From Nocardioides sp. zg-1230 (GTDB lineage Bacteria > Actinomycetota > Actinomycetes > Propionibacteriales > Nocardioidaceae): a DNA stretch of 64,000 nucleotides. Made by a program: the position numbers and the translations under genes. Positions 50,173 through 58,241 of this stretch are shown piece after piece (the stretch's first letter is position 1; the number at the start of each line of letters is the position of its first letter). The notes under the pieces were generated by a model. The model made no database searches. It was not told where the DNA came from and saw only the letters and a list, made by a program, of their open reading frames with translations. The DNA lies in NCBI RefSeq assembly GCF_013155335.1, contig NZ_JABJQZ010000001.1, positions 1,302,001 through 1,366,000 on the forward strand. Reading direction: 5' to 3'.

Positions 50173-51456
50173 TCAGCGGCGCACCTCGCACTGCCGTCGC
50201 TGCTCGGCGCTGATACACCGGTCCCGCCCGGGACCGCCGACGACCGCGTCGCGACCGGGGCCACCGTCGAGGAGGTCGTTGCGCGAACCGCCCACGAGGA
50301 TGTCGGCCCCGCGCCGCCCGTACGCCGTCAGCTGCATGCCACCGCTCACCGAGAGGCGGTCGCGCTTCGGGCCGCCGAGATAGGTCAGAGGGCCCGGACG
50401 CCCCGAGAACCTCGTGTCCTCGATGCCCTCGTAGCGCGCACGCTTCGCGCCGCCGACCGTCACGCGCCTGCGCGGCACGTCGATGACGTACCTCGAGCCC
50501 CGCGGGAACTCCGACTTCGGCGCCCGCAGCGAGACGATGTCCCGCCGCCCGTCGCCGCCGTCGACCTCGACGCGCGTCCTGCGCATCAGGTCGGCCTCGA
50601 TCTCGTCGTTGCCCGACCCGCCGTGGACGCTGGCGCCGTCGTGGGCGAAGAGACGGTCGTTGCCGTCACCGCCGCCGATCGAGCTGCCCCGCCCGCTGGC
50701 CGTCACGCCATCATTGCCGCCGTCGCCGTAGAACCGGTCACGGCCGCCGTCGGGCGAGAAGATGAAGTCGTCGCCTTCGCCGCCCCGCGCGACGTCGTCG
50801 CCCTTCCCGGCATTGATCTCGTCATTGCCCCCGAGGGCCCGGATCCGGTCGTCGCCCGCGCCGCCGTCGAAGCGGTCCGGCCGGTCGGAGCCGGTCAGCT
50901 CGTCGTCGTACGCCGAGCCGACGATCCCACCGGAGAAGGCCGGCACGACGATCGTGTCCGTGCCTTCTCCGGTCGCCGTGCCTGCCGAGAGGTCCACGCT
51001 GACCGGACCGGGTGCGTCGTCGTACCACACCGTGTCGTACCTGGCCGGCCGGTCGATGTCGTCGACGGTCGCGGACGCCGGGTCGTCGCCCATGTCGATG
51101 AAGTCGTTCCCCGGACCCGGCACGAGGATGTCGCCGCCGTAGCCGTCGTCGGGAACGTAGTAGTCGTCGAGGCCACCGAAGAGCCGGTCGTCGCCCGGCC
51201 CGCCGACCAGCGTGTCGGCGTTGCCGAGCCCGCAGATCGTGTCGTTGCCCGCACCCCCGTCGATCCGGTCCTGGGCGTACGTGCCGAGGATGACGTCGTC
51301 ACCCGGCGTGCCGGTGGTCGGCGTACCGGGGACGACGACGATCGTGGGCACCTTCCCGTCGCAGGTCGTCTCGGCCGTAGCGGGACCGGCGGCCAGGCCC
51401 ACGACGCCGAGCGGGGCCAGGGCGATCAACGAGACAGTGATGGGCATGCGGCGCAT
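50173..51456 (-). CDS. Secreted RTX-like calcium-binding protein
   Basis: This 427-residue protein has a Sec-type signal peptide (residues 1 to about 29, ending A-T-A-E). Many nonapeptide repeats of the form G-G-x-G-x-D-x follow (G-G-A-G-N-D-T, G-G-P-G-D-D-R, G-G-G-D-G-N-D and others), the hemolysin-type calcium-binding beta-roll. Three short repeat blocks are separated by less regular stretches. No catalytic domain is evident. GGAGGAGA precedes the ATG at 51456. RTX proteins in Gram-negatives leave by type I secretion, whereas the N-terminal signal here implies the general route. The role is unknown, perhaps surface adhesion or calcium binding. Confidence 0.85.
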   Translation of the reverse strand: MRRMPITVSLIALAPLGVVGLAAGPATAETTCDGKVPTIVVVPGTPTTGTPGDDVILGTYAQDRIDGGAGNDTICGLGNADTLVGGPGDDRLFGGLDDYYVPDDGYGGDILVPGPGNDFIDMGDDPASATVDDIDRPARYDTVWYDDAPGPVSVDLSAGTATGEGTDTIVVPAFSGGIVGSAYDDELTGSDRPDRFDGGAGDDRIRALGGNDEINAGKGDDVARGGEGDDFIFSPDGGRDRFYGDGGNDGVTASGRGSSIGGGDGNDRLFAHDGASVHGGSGNDEIEADLMRRTRVEVDGGDGRRDIVSLRAPKSEFPRGSRYVIDVPRRRVTVGGAKRARYEGIEDTRFSGRPGPLTYLGGPKRDRLSVSGGMQLTAYGRRGADILVGGSRNDLLDGGPGRDAVVGGPGRDRCISAEQRRQCEVRR

Positions 51457-51562
51457 GGCTCTCCTCCGGGTGGTCGGGCCTCGGTCTGCAGGCCGTAGAC
51501 GTGTGACGCGCGGACCGAGCCGGGAGTTGCGGATCCGCCCGTACCGGGTTCCGCTGGCCGCG

Positions 51563-52366
51563 CTATCGGAGGACGCCACCGTGCGGGACCGGCGGGAACA
51601 ACCTCGGGAAGGCGAGAGCCAACCAAGGCTTACGACCACCCGCACGCAGCTTGCCCGTCATCGCCGCCCGCACCTGTGACACCACCCCGATGCCGACCAG
51701 CAGGAAGGTCTGAGGATCGGCTGTCATCGTGCAGTCTGCGCGGCCGTCCGAGTCCAGCTCCAGCCGTCCGTCGGCGACCGAGCAGGTGAGCGGCTCGACC
51801 CCGCGAACCCGCAGGCTGAACGAACCGCGGAAGTCCCGTGCAGCCGTCGGATCGAACGCGTAGGGGAGAACGGCACGGAGCGGGGAGTGCATGTCAGCCA
51901 CCCTTCCATGCCATCTCGAACCGGAGGTCTCGCTGAACTGACCCCCGTGGAGGTGGTGGTCGAGCGCGAACAGCCCGACGATCGTCGACACGGTCGCCCG
52001 TGGAAGCCTGATGGCATCGGACCCGTCGTGCGCGCGGACGGCGGCGACGAACGACGCGGTGCCCTCGGCGACCAGGTCGGCGAGAACCGTGACGCTCCGC
52101 TCGGGCGTCTGCCCGATCATCTGCTCGTCGAGCTCCGCCGACAGCTCCACGCCGTCGAAGAGGGACGGCTCACCGCGGACGGCCTTGTCGGCCTCCGTCA
52201 CCGAGACGTACATGTGCGCCGCGATGTCGCCATTGGTCCACCGCATCCCGCGTGGTCGGACCTGACCAGGAGCGCCTCTCATCGCCTCCACCAGGAGTGG
52301 CGTGCTCCGCTCCAGCGCGTCGCACGCCCGCCGATGATGCTCGACGCTCGCCGGTGTCTGTGTCAT
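51563..52366 (-). CDS. Maleylpyruvate isomerase-like mycothiol-dependent family protein with SCP2-like domain
   Basis: This 267-residue protein has an N-terminal DinB-like helical domain of the MDMPI type (M-R-W-T-N-G-D-I-A-A-H-M near residues 41-52, with the metal-site His) and a second His-rich helix A-L-D-H-H-L-H-G near residue 136. A C-terminal part resembles SCP2/sterol-carrier folds (about 165-260; V-E-P-L-T-C-S-V-A-D-G). Members act on thiol adducts using mycothiol, a cofactor restricted to actinobacteria. GGAGG precedes the ATG at 52366. It is divergent from the sulfotransferase gene. The substrate is unknown. Confidence 0.82.
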   Translation of the reverse strand: MTQTPASVEHHRRACDALERSTPLLVEAMRGAPGQVRPRGMRWTNGDIAAHMYVSVTEADKAVRGEPSLFDGVELSAELDEQMIGQTPERSVTVLADLVAEGTASFVAAVRAHDGSDAIRLPRATVSTIVGLFALDHHLHGGQFSETSGSRWHGRVADMHSPLRAVLPYAFDPTAARDFRGSFSLRVRGVEPLTCSVADGRLELDSDGRADCTMTADPQTFLLVGIGVVSQVRAAMTGKLRAGGRKPWLALAFPRLFPPVPHGGVLR

Positions 52367-52494
52367 GGCGGCCTCCAGATGACGTGGCTGCACCGATTCT
52401 CGCACCGGGCAGGCGGATCGGTAAGTGGCCGGGCCGTCAGGCCGGCGCCCCGGTCGGCGCTTGTCCAACCAAGCAGCTCGCTTACGGTGGCTTG

Positions 52495-53388
52495 GTGGAG
52501 ACGGCACGCGTCTACGCCTCTGACGTCGATGACAATCGGCGTTGGGCCGGGTTCCCGTTCCGCGACGGGGACATCGTGATCAGTACCCGCTCGAAGAGCG
52601 GAACGACGTGGATGCAGATGATCTGCGCGCTCCTGGTGTTCCAGACGCCAGACCTGCCGGCCCCCCTGGCTGAGTTGTCGCCGTGGCTCGACCACGCCAT
52701 CGAACCGTTGCCCGATGTGGTCGCGCGGCTCGAACGGCAGCAGCACCGACGGATCATCAAGTCGCACACGCCGCTGGACGGACTACTGCCTCTGGACCCG
52801 AGGGCGACGTACGTCGTCGTGGTGCGGCATCCACTCGACATGGCGGTGTCGCTGTATCACCAGGGGTCGAACATGAACCGGGCACGGGTCGCGGAGCTGA
52901 CGGGCACCATCGAACCGCCGCCCATCGAGCGCCCGGACGTGCGCGAGTGGCTGATCGCATGGATCGAGCGAGACGTGACGCCGCGGGAGAGCCTGGACTC
53001 GTTGCCAGGCGTCATCCATCACCTCGTCAACGCATGGCAACGACGGAGTGATCGCGTTGTGCTGGTGCACTTCGACGACCTCCTGGCTGACCTGCCTGGC
53101 AGGATGAAGTGGCTCGCGGCGCGGCTGGGCATCGAGGTGCCAGCGGACCGTTGGCCGGACCTGGTCGCGGCCGCTCGTTTCGACGCCATGCGTCAGCGCG
53201 CCGCCCTTCTCGCCCCGGACCGACTCGGGGTGCTCAAGGATCCCGACCACTTCTTCCGGGCGGGCACGTCCGGAGCAGGCAGGAACGTTCTGGCCCCCGC
53301 AGAGCTCGCCCGCTACGAGCAGCGGGTATCAGGTCTCGCGCCTCCCGAGATCGTCGGCTGGTTGCATGACGCCACCATGCGGCGCTGA
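52495..53388 (+). CDS. Sulfotransferase domain protein
   Basis: This 297-residue cytosolic-type sulfotransferase transfers sulfate from PAPS to an alcohol or amine. The 5'-phosphosulfate loop is S-K-S-G-T-T-W-M near residues 33-40, the 3'-phosphate motif is V-V-R-H-P-L-D-M-A-V-S near residues 105-115, and F-F-R-A-G-T-S-G-A-G near residue 255 aligns with the late PAPS-binding loop. The GTG at 52495 gives the usual N-terminus. There is no signal peptide. It is divergent from the mycothiol-family gene, with 128 bp between starts. The acceptor is unknown. Confidence 0.87.
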   Translation: METARVYASDVDDNRRWAGFPFRDGDIVISTRSKSGTTWMQMICALLVFQTPDLPAPLAELSPWLDHAIEPLPDVVARLERQQHRRIIKSHTPLDGLLPLDPRATYVVVVRHPLDMAVSLYHQGSNMNRARVAELTGTIEPPPIERPDVREWLIAWIERDVTPRESLDSLPGVIHHLVNAWQRRSDRVVLVHFDDLLADLPGRMKWLAARLGIEVPADRWPDLVAAARFDAMRQRAALLAPDRLGVLKDPDHFFRAGTSGAGRNVLAPAELARYEQRVSGLAPPEIVGWLHDATMRR

Positions 53389-53412
53389 GCCAGCCGGTCC
53401 CGGCCTCGTGCC

Positions 53413-54237
53413 TCAGGGCACAGTGATGAACTGCGAGAGGAAGGATCGGGCCCACGGGGTGTCCACCCGGTAGGTCTTGTCGGTGGCCTTGCACATCGCG
53501 TCACCGGTCACGGTGATCGAGACGATGACGTCATCGAGGAAGTGCGGGCCGCCCGAGTCGCCGTAGCAGGTGCCGGCGTTGCCGGTCGCGGGGTTCATCG
53601 ACAGAGTCGCCCATGCCTTGGTGACCGACAGCAGCACTTGGTCCGCCTTCTCGCGTCGCCAGCCCACGCTGAAGCCCTGCGCTCCCTTCCTGATGCTGTC
53701 GCGCACGGTGCCATAGCCGACGGCGGTGAAGGTCTCGTCGCGCAGGCCCGCCTGGTCGAACGTGCCGGCGGGCGCCAGGGCGGCTGGCTCGACGTCGGTG
53801 ATCGGGTCGTCGAGGAGGAAGACGGCGATGTCGTACGTGTTGTTCACACCGCCGCTGGCGTAGAGCGGGTGAGTGACGGGCGTCCCGGTGAGCAGCTCGA
53901 CGTCGGCGTCCACGGCACCGTCTCGATCGGAGTCGATGGTCTCGTCGAGGGTGAAGGTGATGTCGGTGATGATCGGTGGCAAGTCACTGAAGCAGTGGCT
54001 GGCTGAGAGAACCACGTCCTGGTCGACAAGGGTGCCTGTGCACAGCTGGATCAGCGTGGTGTCGCCGGTCTCGGGGTCAGTGAGCTCGCCGACGAAAGAG
54101 CCGACGTTCGGGTGCTCGCCGGCATCTGGGGTGCCGAAGGTGATGGCGTGAACGGGGGTCTGCGTTCCGGCCAGGAGGGCTGCGAGGAGTGCTGTGACGC
54201 TGGCAACGACGAGCGGGAGCTTGCTGCGCATGGTCAT
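53413..54237 (-). CDS. Secreted trypsin-like serine protease
   Basis: This 274-residue exported protease of family S1 has a signal peptide over residues 1 to about 31 (ending V-H-A). The catalytic triad is complete: His in S-A-S-H-C-F near residue 81, Asp in N-T-Y-D-I-A-V near residue 137 and Ser in C-Y-G-D-S-G-G-P near residue 224. Cysteines around His and Ser suggest the usual disulfides. There is no obvious long pro-region. Two ATG codons are available (54237 and 54231). It probably degrades extracellular protein. It stands alone. Confidence 0.9.
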   Translation of the reverse strand: MTMRSKLPLVVASVTALLAALLAGTQTPVHAITFGTPDAGEHPNVGSFVGELTDPETGDTTLIQLCTGTLVDQDVVLSASHCFSDLPPIITDITFTLDETIDSDRDGAVDADVELLTGTPVTHPLYASGGVNNTYDIAVFLLDDPITDVEPAALAPAGTFDQAGLRDETFTAVGYGTVRDSIRKGAQGFSVGWRREKADQVLLSVTKAWATLSMNPATGNAGTCYGDSGGPHFLDDVIVSITVTGDAMCKATDKTYRVDTPWARSFLSQFITVP

Positions 54238-54356
54238 CCTGTTGCGAGGGTGAGATGGACAGGTGGACCTTCAACGACAACAGAGCCGAGGGCCCACGTC
54301 CATGACCCAGCTGAGGTATAAGCGCCTGATCCGGCGCGACGCGCTCGACCTCTCCG

Positions 54357-54719
54357 TCAGCGCTCGTCCTCGAAGACGACGTGCCCTGCCGGCAGCACCG
54401 CGGTGTCGTACTGGGTCCTGAAGACGTCCTCGAGGACACTGCGCACCCGGTCACGCTGCGATTCGTCGCACTCGATGCGGATGCACTCGACCATGCCGAC
54501 GCGATCGTGCCCGGAGCTGAAGCCCGCCCGGGCAAGCGCGGTCTCGGCGGTCACGGGATCCGCGCCGTTGGGGATCGCGAAGGCAACGGTGTGCGTGTGC
54601 GGGTCCCTCAGGTGCGCCTCACGCTGCGACTCCTCGCGGACCCAGTTGCGGAGGTAGAGGTTGATGGCGACGGTGACGACCACCACGACGACCACCAGGA
54701 ACACGATCGCTGTGGCCAT
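54357..54719 (-). CDS. Hypothetical single-pass membrane protein, 120 aa
   Basis: An N-terminal membrane segment of about 20 residues (V-F-L-V-V-V-V-V-V-V) is followed by a soluble domain that looks like a small alpha/beta fold (residues 40-118: T-V-A-F-A-I-P-N-G-A-D, then I-R-I-E-C-D, then V-L-E-D-V-F). TGAGGAGGAG lies before the ATG. I do not recognise the family. The domain could be a regulatory or ACT-like fold, but this is not supported. It faces the aldose-epimerase gene divergently. Confidence 0.6.
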   Translation of the reverse strand: MATAIVFLVVVVVVVTVAINLYLRNWVREESQREAHLRDPHTHTVAFAIPNGADPVTAETALARAGFSSGHDRVGMVECIRIECDESQRDRVRSVLEDVFRTQYDTAVLPAGHVVFEDER

Positions 54720-54882
54720 GACTCCTCCTCAGTCGCTGTCGGTCTATCTCTCGACTATGCGCACCGCAGGGGGACGGCGACAGTGCCACCAGTCACCTGG
54801 TCGAGGGTCTCAGGTCCCGGGAATCGGTGTCGTGTCCGGTTGCACGCGCCAACCCCCTGGCGCGATGCCGCAGGATGTCCCC

Positions 54883-55935
54883 GTGAGCGAGAAGCCCGTG
54901 CAGGACCGACTCTTCGGCCAGATGCCCGACGGTCGTCAGGTTCGCCTCCTGACGATCGGCGAAGAGCCCGGGCCGGTCGTCGAGGTGCTCACCCTCGGCG
55001 CGGCGGTGCACCGACTGCTGGTGACGTGCGGAGACGGGGAGCGGCGCAACGTCGTGCTCGGGCACCCGGACGTCGAGGAGCGGCTGGCGAGCGGGGACTA
55101 CGTCGGCGGGACGATCGGGCGCTACGCCAACCGCATCGCCGGAGGCCGGTTCACGCTCGACGGGCAGGACGTCGAGGTGCGCACCCACGACCGGGGCAAC
55201 AGCCTGCACGGTGGGCCGGAGGGGTTCGACGTGCGCCTGTGGGACGTCGAGTCGCACACCGCCGACGAGCTGGTCCTGAGCCTGACGAGCCCGGACGGTG
55301 ACCAGGGCTTCCCCGGGGTGCTGAACACCCGGGTCCGCTACACGGTCGAGGAGGACCTCGTCCGCGTCGAGCTGCATGCGACGACCGGCGCCATGACCGT
55401 CGTGAACCTGACCAATCACGCGTACTTCAACCTCGACGGTGAGGGTGCCGGGACGATCGACGACCACGTCCTGCTGGTCGAGGCAGACGAGTTCACCCCC
55501 GTCGACGCGACCGGGATCCCGACCGGCGCGCACGAGCCGGTCGCCGGCACCCCCTTCGACTTCCGCACCCCGATGAAGATCGGCCCCGCGATCCGCGCCG
55601 ACCACCCGCAGGTCAGCGACGCGAGGGGGATCGACCACAACTACGTCGTCCGCGGCAACGGCCTGCGAAGGGCAGCGGCCCTTGCCTCCCGGAGGACTCG
55701 CACCACCGTCGAGCTGTGGAGCGACCAGCCCGGCCTGCAGGTCTACACCGGCAACTTCCTCGACGGCGCCCGCCGCTCGACGAGCGGCGGCCGCTACCGG
55801 CAGGGTGACGGTGTCGCCCTCGAGCCGCAGCTGTTCCCCGACTCGCCCCACCACCCGGAGTGGCCGTCGGCAGTGCTGCGCCCGGGGGAGACGTACGCCG
55901 CCCACCTCGAGTGGCGCTTCGGCACGACGTCGTGA
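54883..55935 (+). CDS. Aldose 1-epimerase (galactose mutarotase)
   Basis: This 350-residue enzyme interconverts alpha and beta anomers of aldohexoses. Family marks: G-G-T-I-G-R-Y-A-N-R-I near residues 70-80, N-S-L-H-G-G-P-E-G-F near residue 106, the catalytic-His strand T-N-H-A-Y-F-N-L near residue 177, D-H-N-Y-V near residue 250 and L-E-P-Q-L-F-P-D-S-P-H-H-P near residue 313, carrying the Glu base. The GTG at 54883 has AGGA about 7 nt upstream. An ATG at 54865 is an alternative. It is distinct from the rhamnose mutarotase gene and stands alone here. Confidence 0.9.
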   Translation: MSEKPVQDRLFGQMPDGRQVRLLTIGEEPGPVVEVLTLGAAVHRLLVTCGDGERRNVVLGHPDVEERLASGDYVGGTIGRYANRIAGGRFTLDGQDVEVRTHDRGNSLHGGPEGFDVRLWDVESHTADELVLSLTSPDGDQGFPGVLNTRVRYTVEEDLVRVELHATTGAMTVVNLTNHAYFNLDGEGAGTIDDHVLLVEADEFTPVDATGIPTGAHEPVAGTPFDFRTPMKIGPAIRADHPQVSDARGIDHNYVVRGNGLRRAAALASRRTRTTVELWSDQPGLQVYTGNFLDGARRSTSGGRYRQGDGVALEPQLFPDSPHHPEWPSAVLRPGETYAAHLEWRFGTTS

Positions 55936-55939
55936 CCCG

Positions 55940-56848
55940 TCACCGCCCGGTGTAGCCCGAGGCGGTCTCGACGAGCACGTCGTGGAGCGCGAGCTCGGCG
56001 GCGCCGCGGACCCGGCCGGCCCGGTGCGCGACCAGCACGCGTCGTGATGGTGCGCTCGAACCGAGCGAGATCACGCGGACGTCCGGGTGCTGGTTGACGG
56101 TCGCGGTGCGCGGGGCGAGCGCGATGCCGAGGCCGACGCTCACCATGGCCTGCGCCTCCTGGTAGTCGTTGGCCTGGAAGGCGATGGTGGGGGAGAAGCC
56201 GGCCGCGACGGCGCTGCGCTCGAGCACCTCGACGACCGGGTGGCCGCCGGCGCGGATGATCCACGGCTCGTCGGCGAGGGCGGCGATGTCGACCGTACGA
56301 CGACGGGCGAGGCGGTGCGAGGCGCCGACCAGCAGCACCGTCGGGTCGGTGAACAGCTCGGTGAGCACCAGCTCGTCGTTGTCCACCCGGTCCCACTCGT
56401 AGTCCCAGAGGAACGACATGGCGGCCGAGCCCTCCTCGAGCATCCGCACCAGGTGGTCCTCGCGGCCGCTGCTGATCGTCAGCGTGATGTTGGGGTAGAG
56501 CTCGCGGTAGCGGCGCACGGCCAGCGGGAGGAACGAGCTCCCCACCGTGGGGAAGGTGCCGAGGGTCACCGAGCCCCTCCGCACGCCGGCGATGTCCTGC
56601 AGGTCGGCCTCGGCGGCAGACAGCTGGCGGATGACCTTGCGGGCGTGCGTGGCGAGGACGAGGCCGGCCTCGGTGGGGCGCATGCCGCGCGCGTGCCGGT
56701 CGAGCAGCGGCTGCCCGGCCTCGCGCTCGAGGCGGAGCAGCTGCTGGGACACCGCGGACGGGGTGTAGCCCAGCGCGGTGGCCGCGCCGGTCACCGACCC
56801 CTCCTCGACGATCGCGAGCAGGACCTGGAGGCGTTTGACGTCGAGCAC
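55940..56848 (-). CDS. LysR-family transcriptional regulator
   Basis: This 302-residue protein begins with a LysR helix-turn-helix (L-L-A-I-V-E-E-G-S-V-T-G-A-A, then T-P-S-A-V-S-Q-Q-L near residues 31-39) and a two-lobed effector domain. The GTG at 56848 gives the normal LysR N-terminus. In-frame upstream starts would run through a palindromic site. It is divergent from the PrpF-type gene with about 210 bp between. Two TGWAGCRATGCTTCA sites in that gap are likely its binding sites. It probably activates the PrpF/tricarboxylate-transport operon in response to the imported acid. Its 3' end lies 4 bp after the convergent epimerase gene. Confidence 0.87.
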   Translation of the reverse strand: MLDVKRLQVLLAIVEEGSVTGAATALGYTPSAVSQQLLRLEREAGQPLLDRHARGMRPTEAGLVLATHARKVIRQLSAAEADLQDIAGVRRGSVTLGTFPTVGSSFLPLAVRRYRELYPNITLTISSGREDHLVRMLEEGSAAMSFLWDYEWDRVDNDELVLTELFTDPTVLLVGASHRLARRRTVDIAALADEPWIIRAGGHPVVEVLERSAVAAGFSPTIAFQANDYQEAQAMVSVGLGIALAPRTATVNQHPDVRVISLGSSAPSRRVLVAHRAGRVRGAAELALHDVLVETASGYTGR

Positions 56849-56862
56849 ACCCCCAGTCTGCC

Positions 56863-56877
56863 TGAAGCGATGCTTCA
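56863..56877. promoter_or_regulatory. LysR-type box, regulator side
   Basis: TGAAGCGATGCTTCA is a perfect 6-bp inverted repeat around a 3-bp centre, of the T-N11-A form used by LysR proteins. It lies 14 bp from the LysR start, where binding could give autorepression. Confidence 0.7.
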
Positions 56878-56952
56878 CGACCATGAAGTGGGTCGGATGA
56901 GCGCTTGATGGTCGATCCGGCGCTGCTGCAGGCGCGGCCGGGATCCGAAACA

Positions 56953-56967
56953 TGTAGCAATGCTTCA
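56953..56967. promoter_or_regulatory. LysR-type box, operon side
   Basis: TGTAGCAATGCTTCA matches the box at 56863-56877 at 13 of 15 positions. A further TGCTACA half-site lies near 56992. This site is about 95 bp upstream of the PrpF-type start, a usual activator distance. Confidence 0.65.
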
Positions 56968-57060
56968 CACATGTGTTCCAACTCGTGATTGTGCTACACC
57001 TCACTGCGGGCTCAACCTGAGGTGGTCCGGATCGCCCGGACCCACACCTCAGGAGGCCCG

Positions 57061-58182
57061 ATGCGCGAGATCGACGCGACGTGGATGCGCGGAGGCACCA
57101 GCAAGTGCTGGGTCTTCCGTCGCGACGACCTGGACATCCCGGACCTGTCGGTCGACGACGTGTTGCTGCGCCTCTACGGCAGCCCCGACCACCGCCAGGT
57201 GGACGGCGTCGGCGGCGGCACCTCGACCACCAGCAAGGCGGTGATCCTCGCTCCTTCGACCGACCCCGATGTGGATGTGGAGTACACGTTCGCCCAGGTC
57301 GGCATCGAGGAGGCCAAGGTCGACTGGGGCAGCAACTGCGGCAACTGCTCGGCCGTCGTCGCTCCCTTCGCGATCCGCGAGGGCTGGGTCCCCGCCGGGC
57401 AGCACGAGACGTCGGTCCGGGTCCTCAACACCAACACCCGCCAGCTCATCGTGCAGCGGGTGCCGACCCCGGGCGGGCGCCTCGACGAGGCCGCGAGCGA
57501 GCACATCCCCGGCGTGCCGTTCGCCGGTGCTCCGGTGCGGATGGGGTTCGTCGACCCGGCCGGTCGCAGCACCGGCCACCTGTTCCCGACCGGCCGGGAG
57601 CGCGACCGGCTCTCCGACGCCGTGGGCGGGGTGACCGTGACCCTCGTCGACGCCGGTGCCCCGGTCGTCGCGGTCCGCGCGGCGGACGTCGGCGTCCGCG
57701 GCGACGAGGAGACCGGCGCGCTCGACGCGACCCCGGGCCTGCTCGCCCGCCTCGACGCCGTACGCCGCGAGGCCGGGGTCCTGATGGGGCTGGCCGACAG
57801 CCCCGAGGCAGTCGCCCGGGCGGTCCCCAAGCTCGCCCTCGTCTCGGACGTCGCCTCTGACGACGGCCCCGAGACCGACCTGACCGTCCGGATGCTGTCG
57901 ATGGGCCGCTTCCACCCCGCGGTCCCGGTCACCGGCTCGGTCGCCCTCACCCTCGCCGCGGGCGCCGCCGGCACCGTCGTGCACGACCTCGTCGCACCCA
58001 CCGGACCCGTCGCGGGCCTGCGTCTCGCCACGCCGGCGGGCTGCGTCAGCACCTTCGTCGAGGACCACGACGACGTGCCCGTCGTCGGCGTCGTACGCAC
58101 CTACCGCCGCCTGGCGAGCGGCTCGGTTCTGCTTCCCGACCCGCCGCTCCTGCCCTCTGCCCCGGCAACGGCATCCGCATGA
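57061..58182 (+). CDS. PrpF-family isomerase/tautomerase (2-methylaconitate or 4-oxalomesaconate type)
   Basis: This 373-residue protein is of the PrpF family (diaminopimelate-epimerase-like fold). It has the start motif W-M-R-G-G-T-S-K near residues 7-14, T-S-T-T-S-K-A near residue 55 and the cysteine-bearing N-C-G-N-C-S near residue 91. Members isomerise double bonds in unsaturated tricarboxylates. Examples are 2-methylaconitate isomerase, aconitate isomerases, and the gallate-pathway 4-oxalomesaconate tautomerase GalD. AGGAGG precedes the ATG. The tricarboxylate transporter genes downstream support a tricarboxylate substrate. Which one is undecided. No propionate genes (prpBCD) lie nearby. 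Confidence 0.85.
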   Translation: MREIDATWMRGGTSKCWVFRRDDLDIPDLSVDDVLLRLYGSPDHRQVDGVGGGTSTTSKAVILAPSTDPDVDVEYTFAQVGIEEAKVDWGSNCGNCSAVVAPFAIREGWVPAGQHETSVRVLNTNTRQLIVQRVPTPGGRLDEAASEHIPGVPFAGAPVRMGFVDPAGRSTGHLFPTGRERDRLSDAVGGVTVTLVDAGAPVVAVRAADVGVRGDEETGALDATPGLLARLDAVRREAGVLMGLADSPEAVARAVPKLALVSDVASDDGPETDLTVRMLSMGRFHPAVPVTGSVALTLAAGAAGTVVHDLVAPTGPVAGLRLATPAGCVSTFVEDHDDVPVVGVVRTYRRLASGSVLLPDPPLLPSAPATASA

Positions 58183-58241
58183 CCCCCCCGACCCCTTGAC
58201 ACGACCGGCCCCGAAGGGGCTCGCTTCACCTGGAGGAACTC

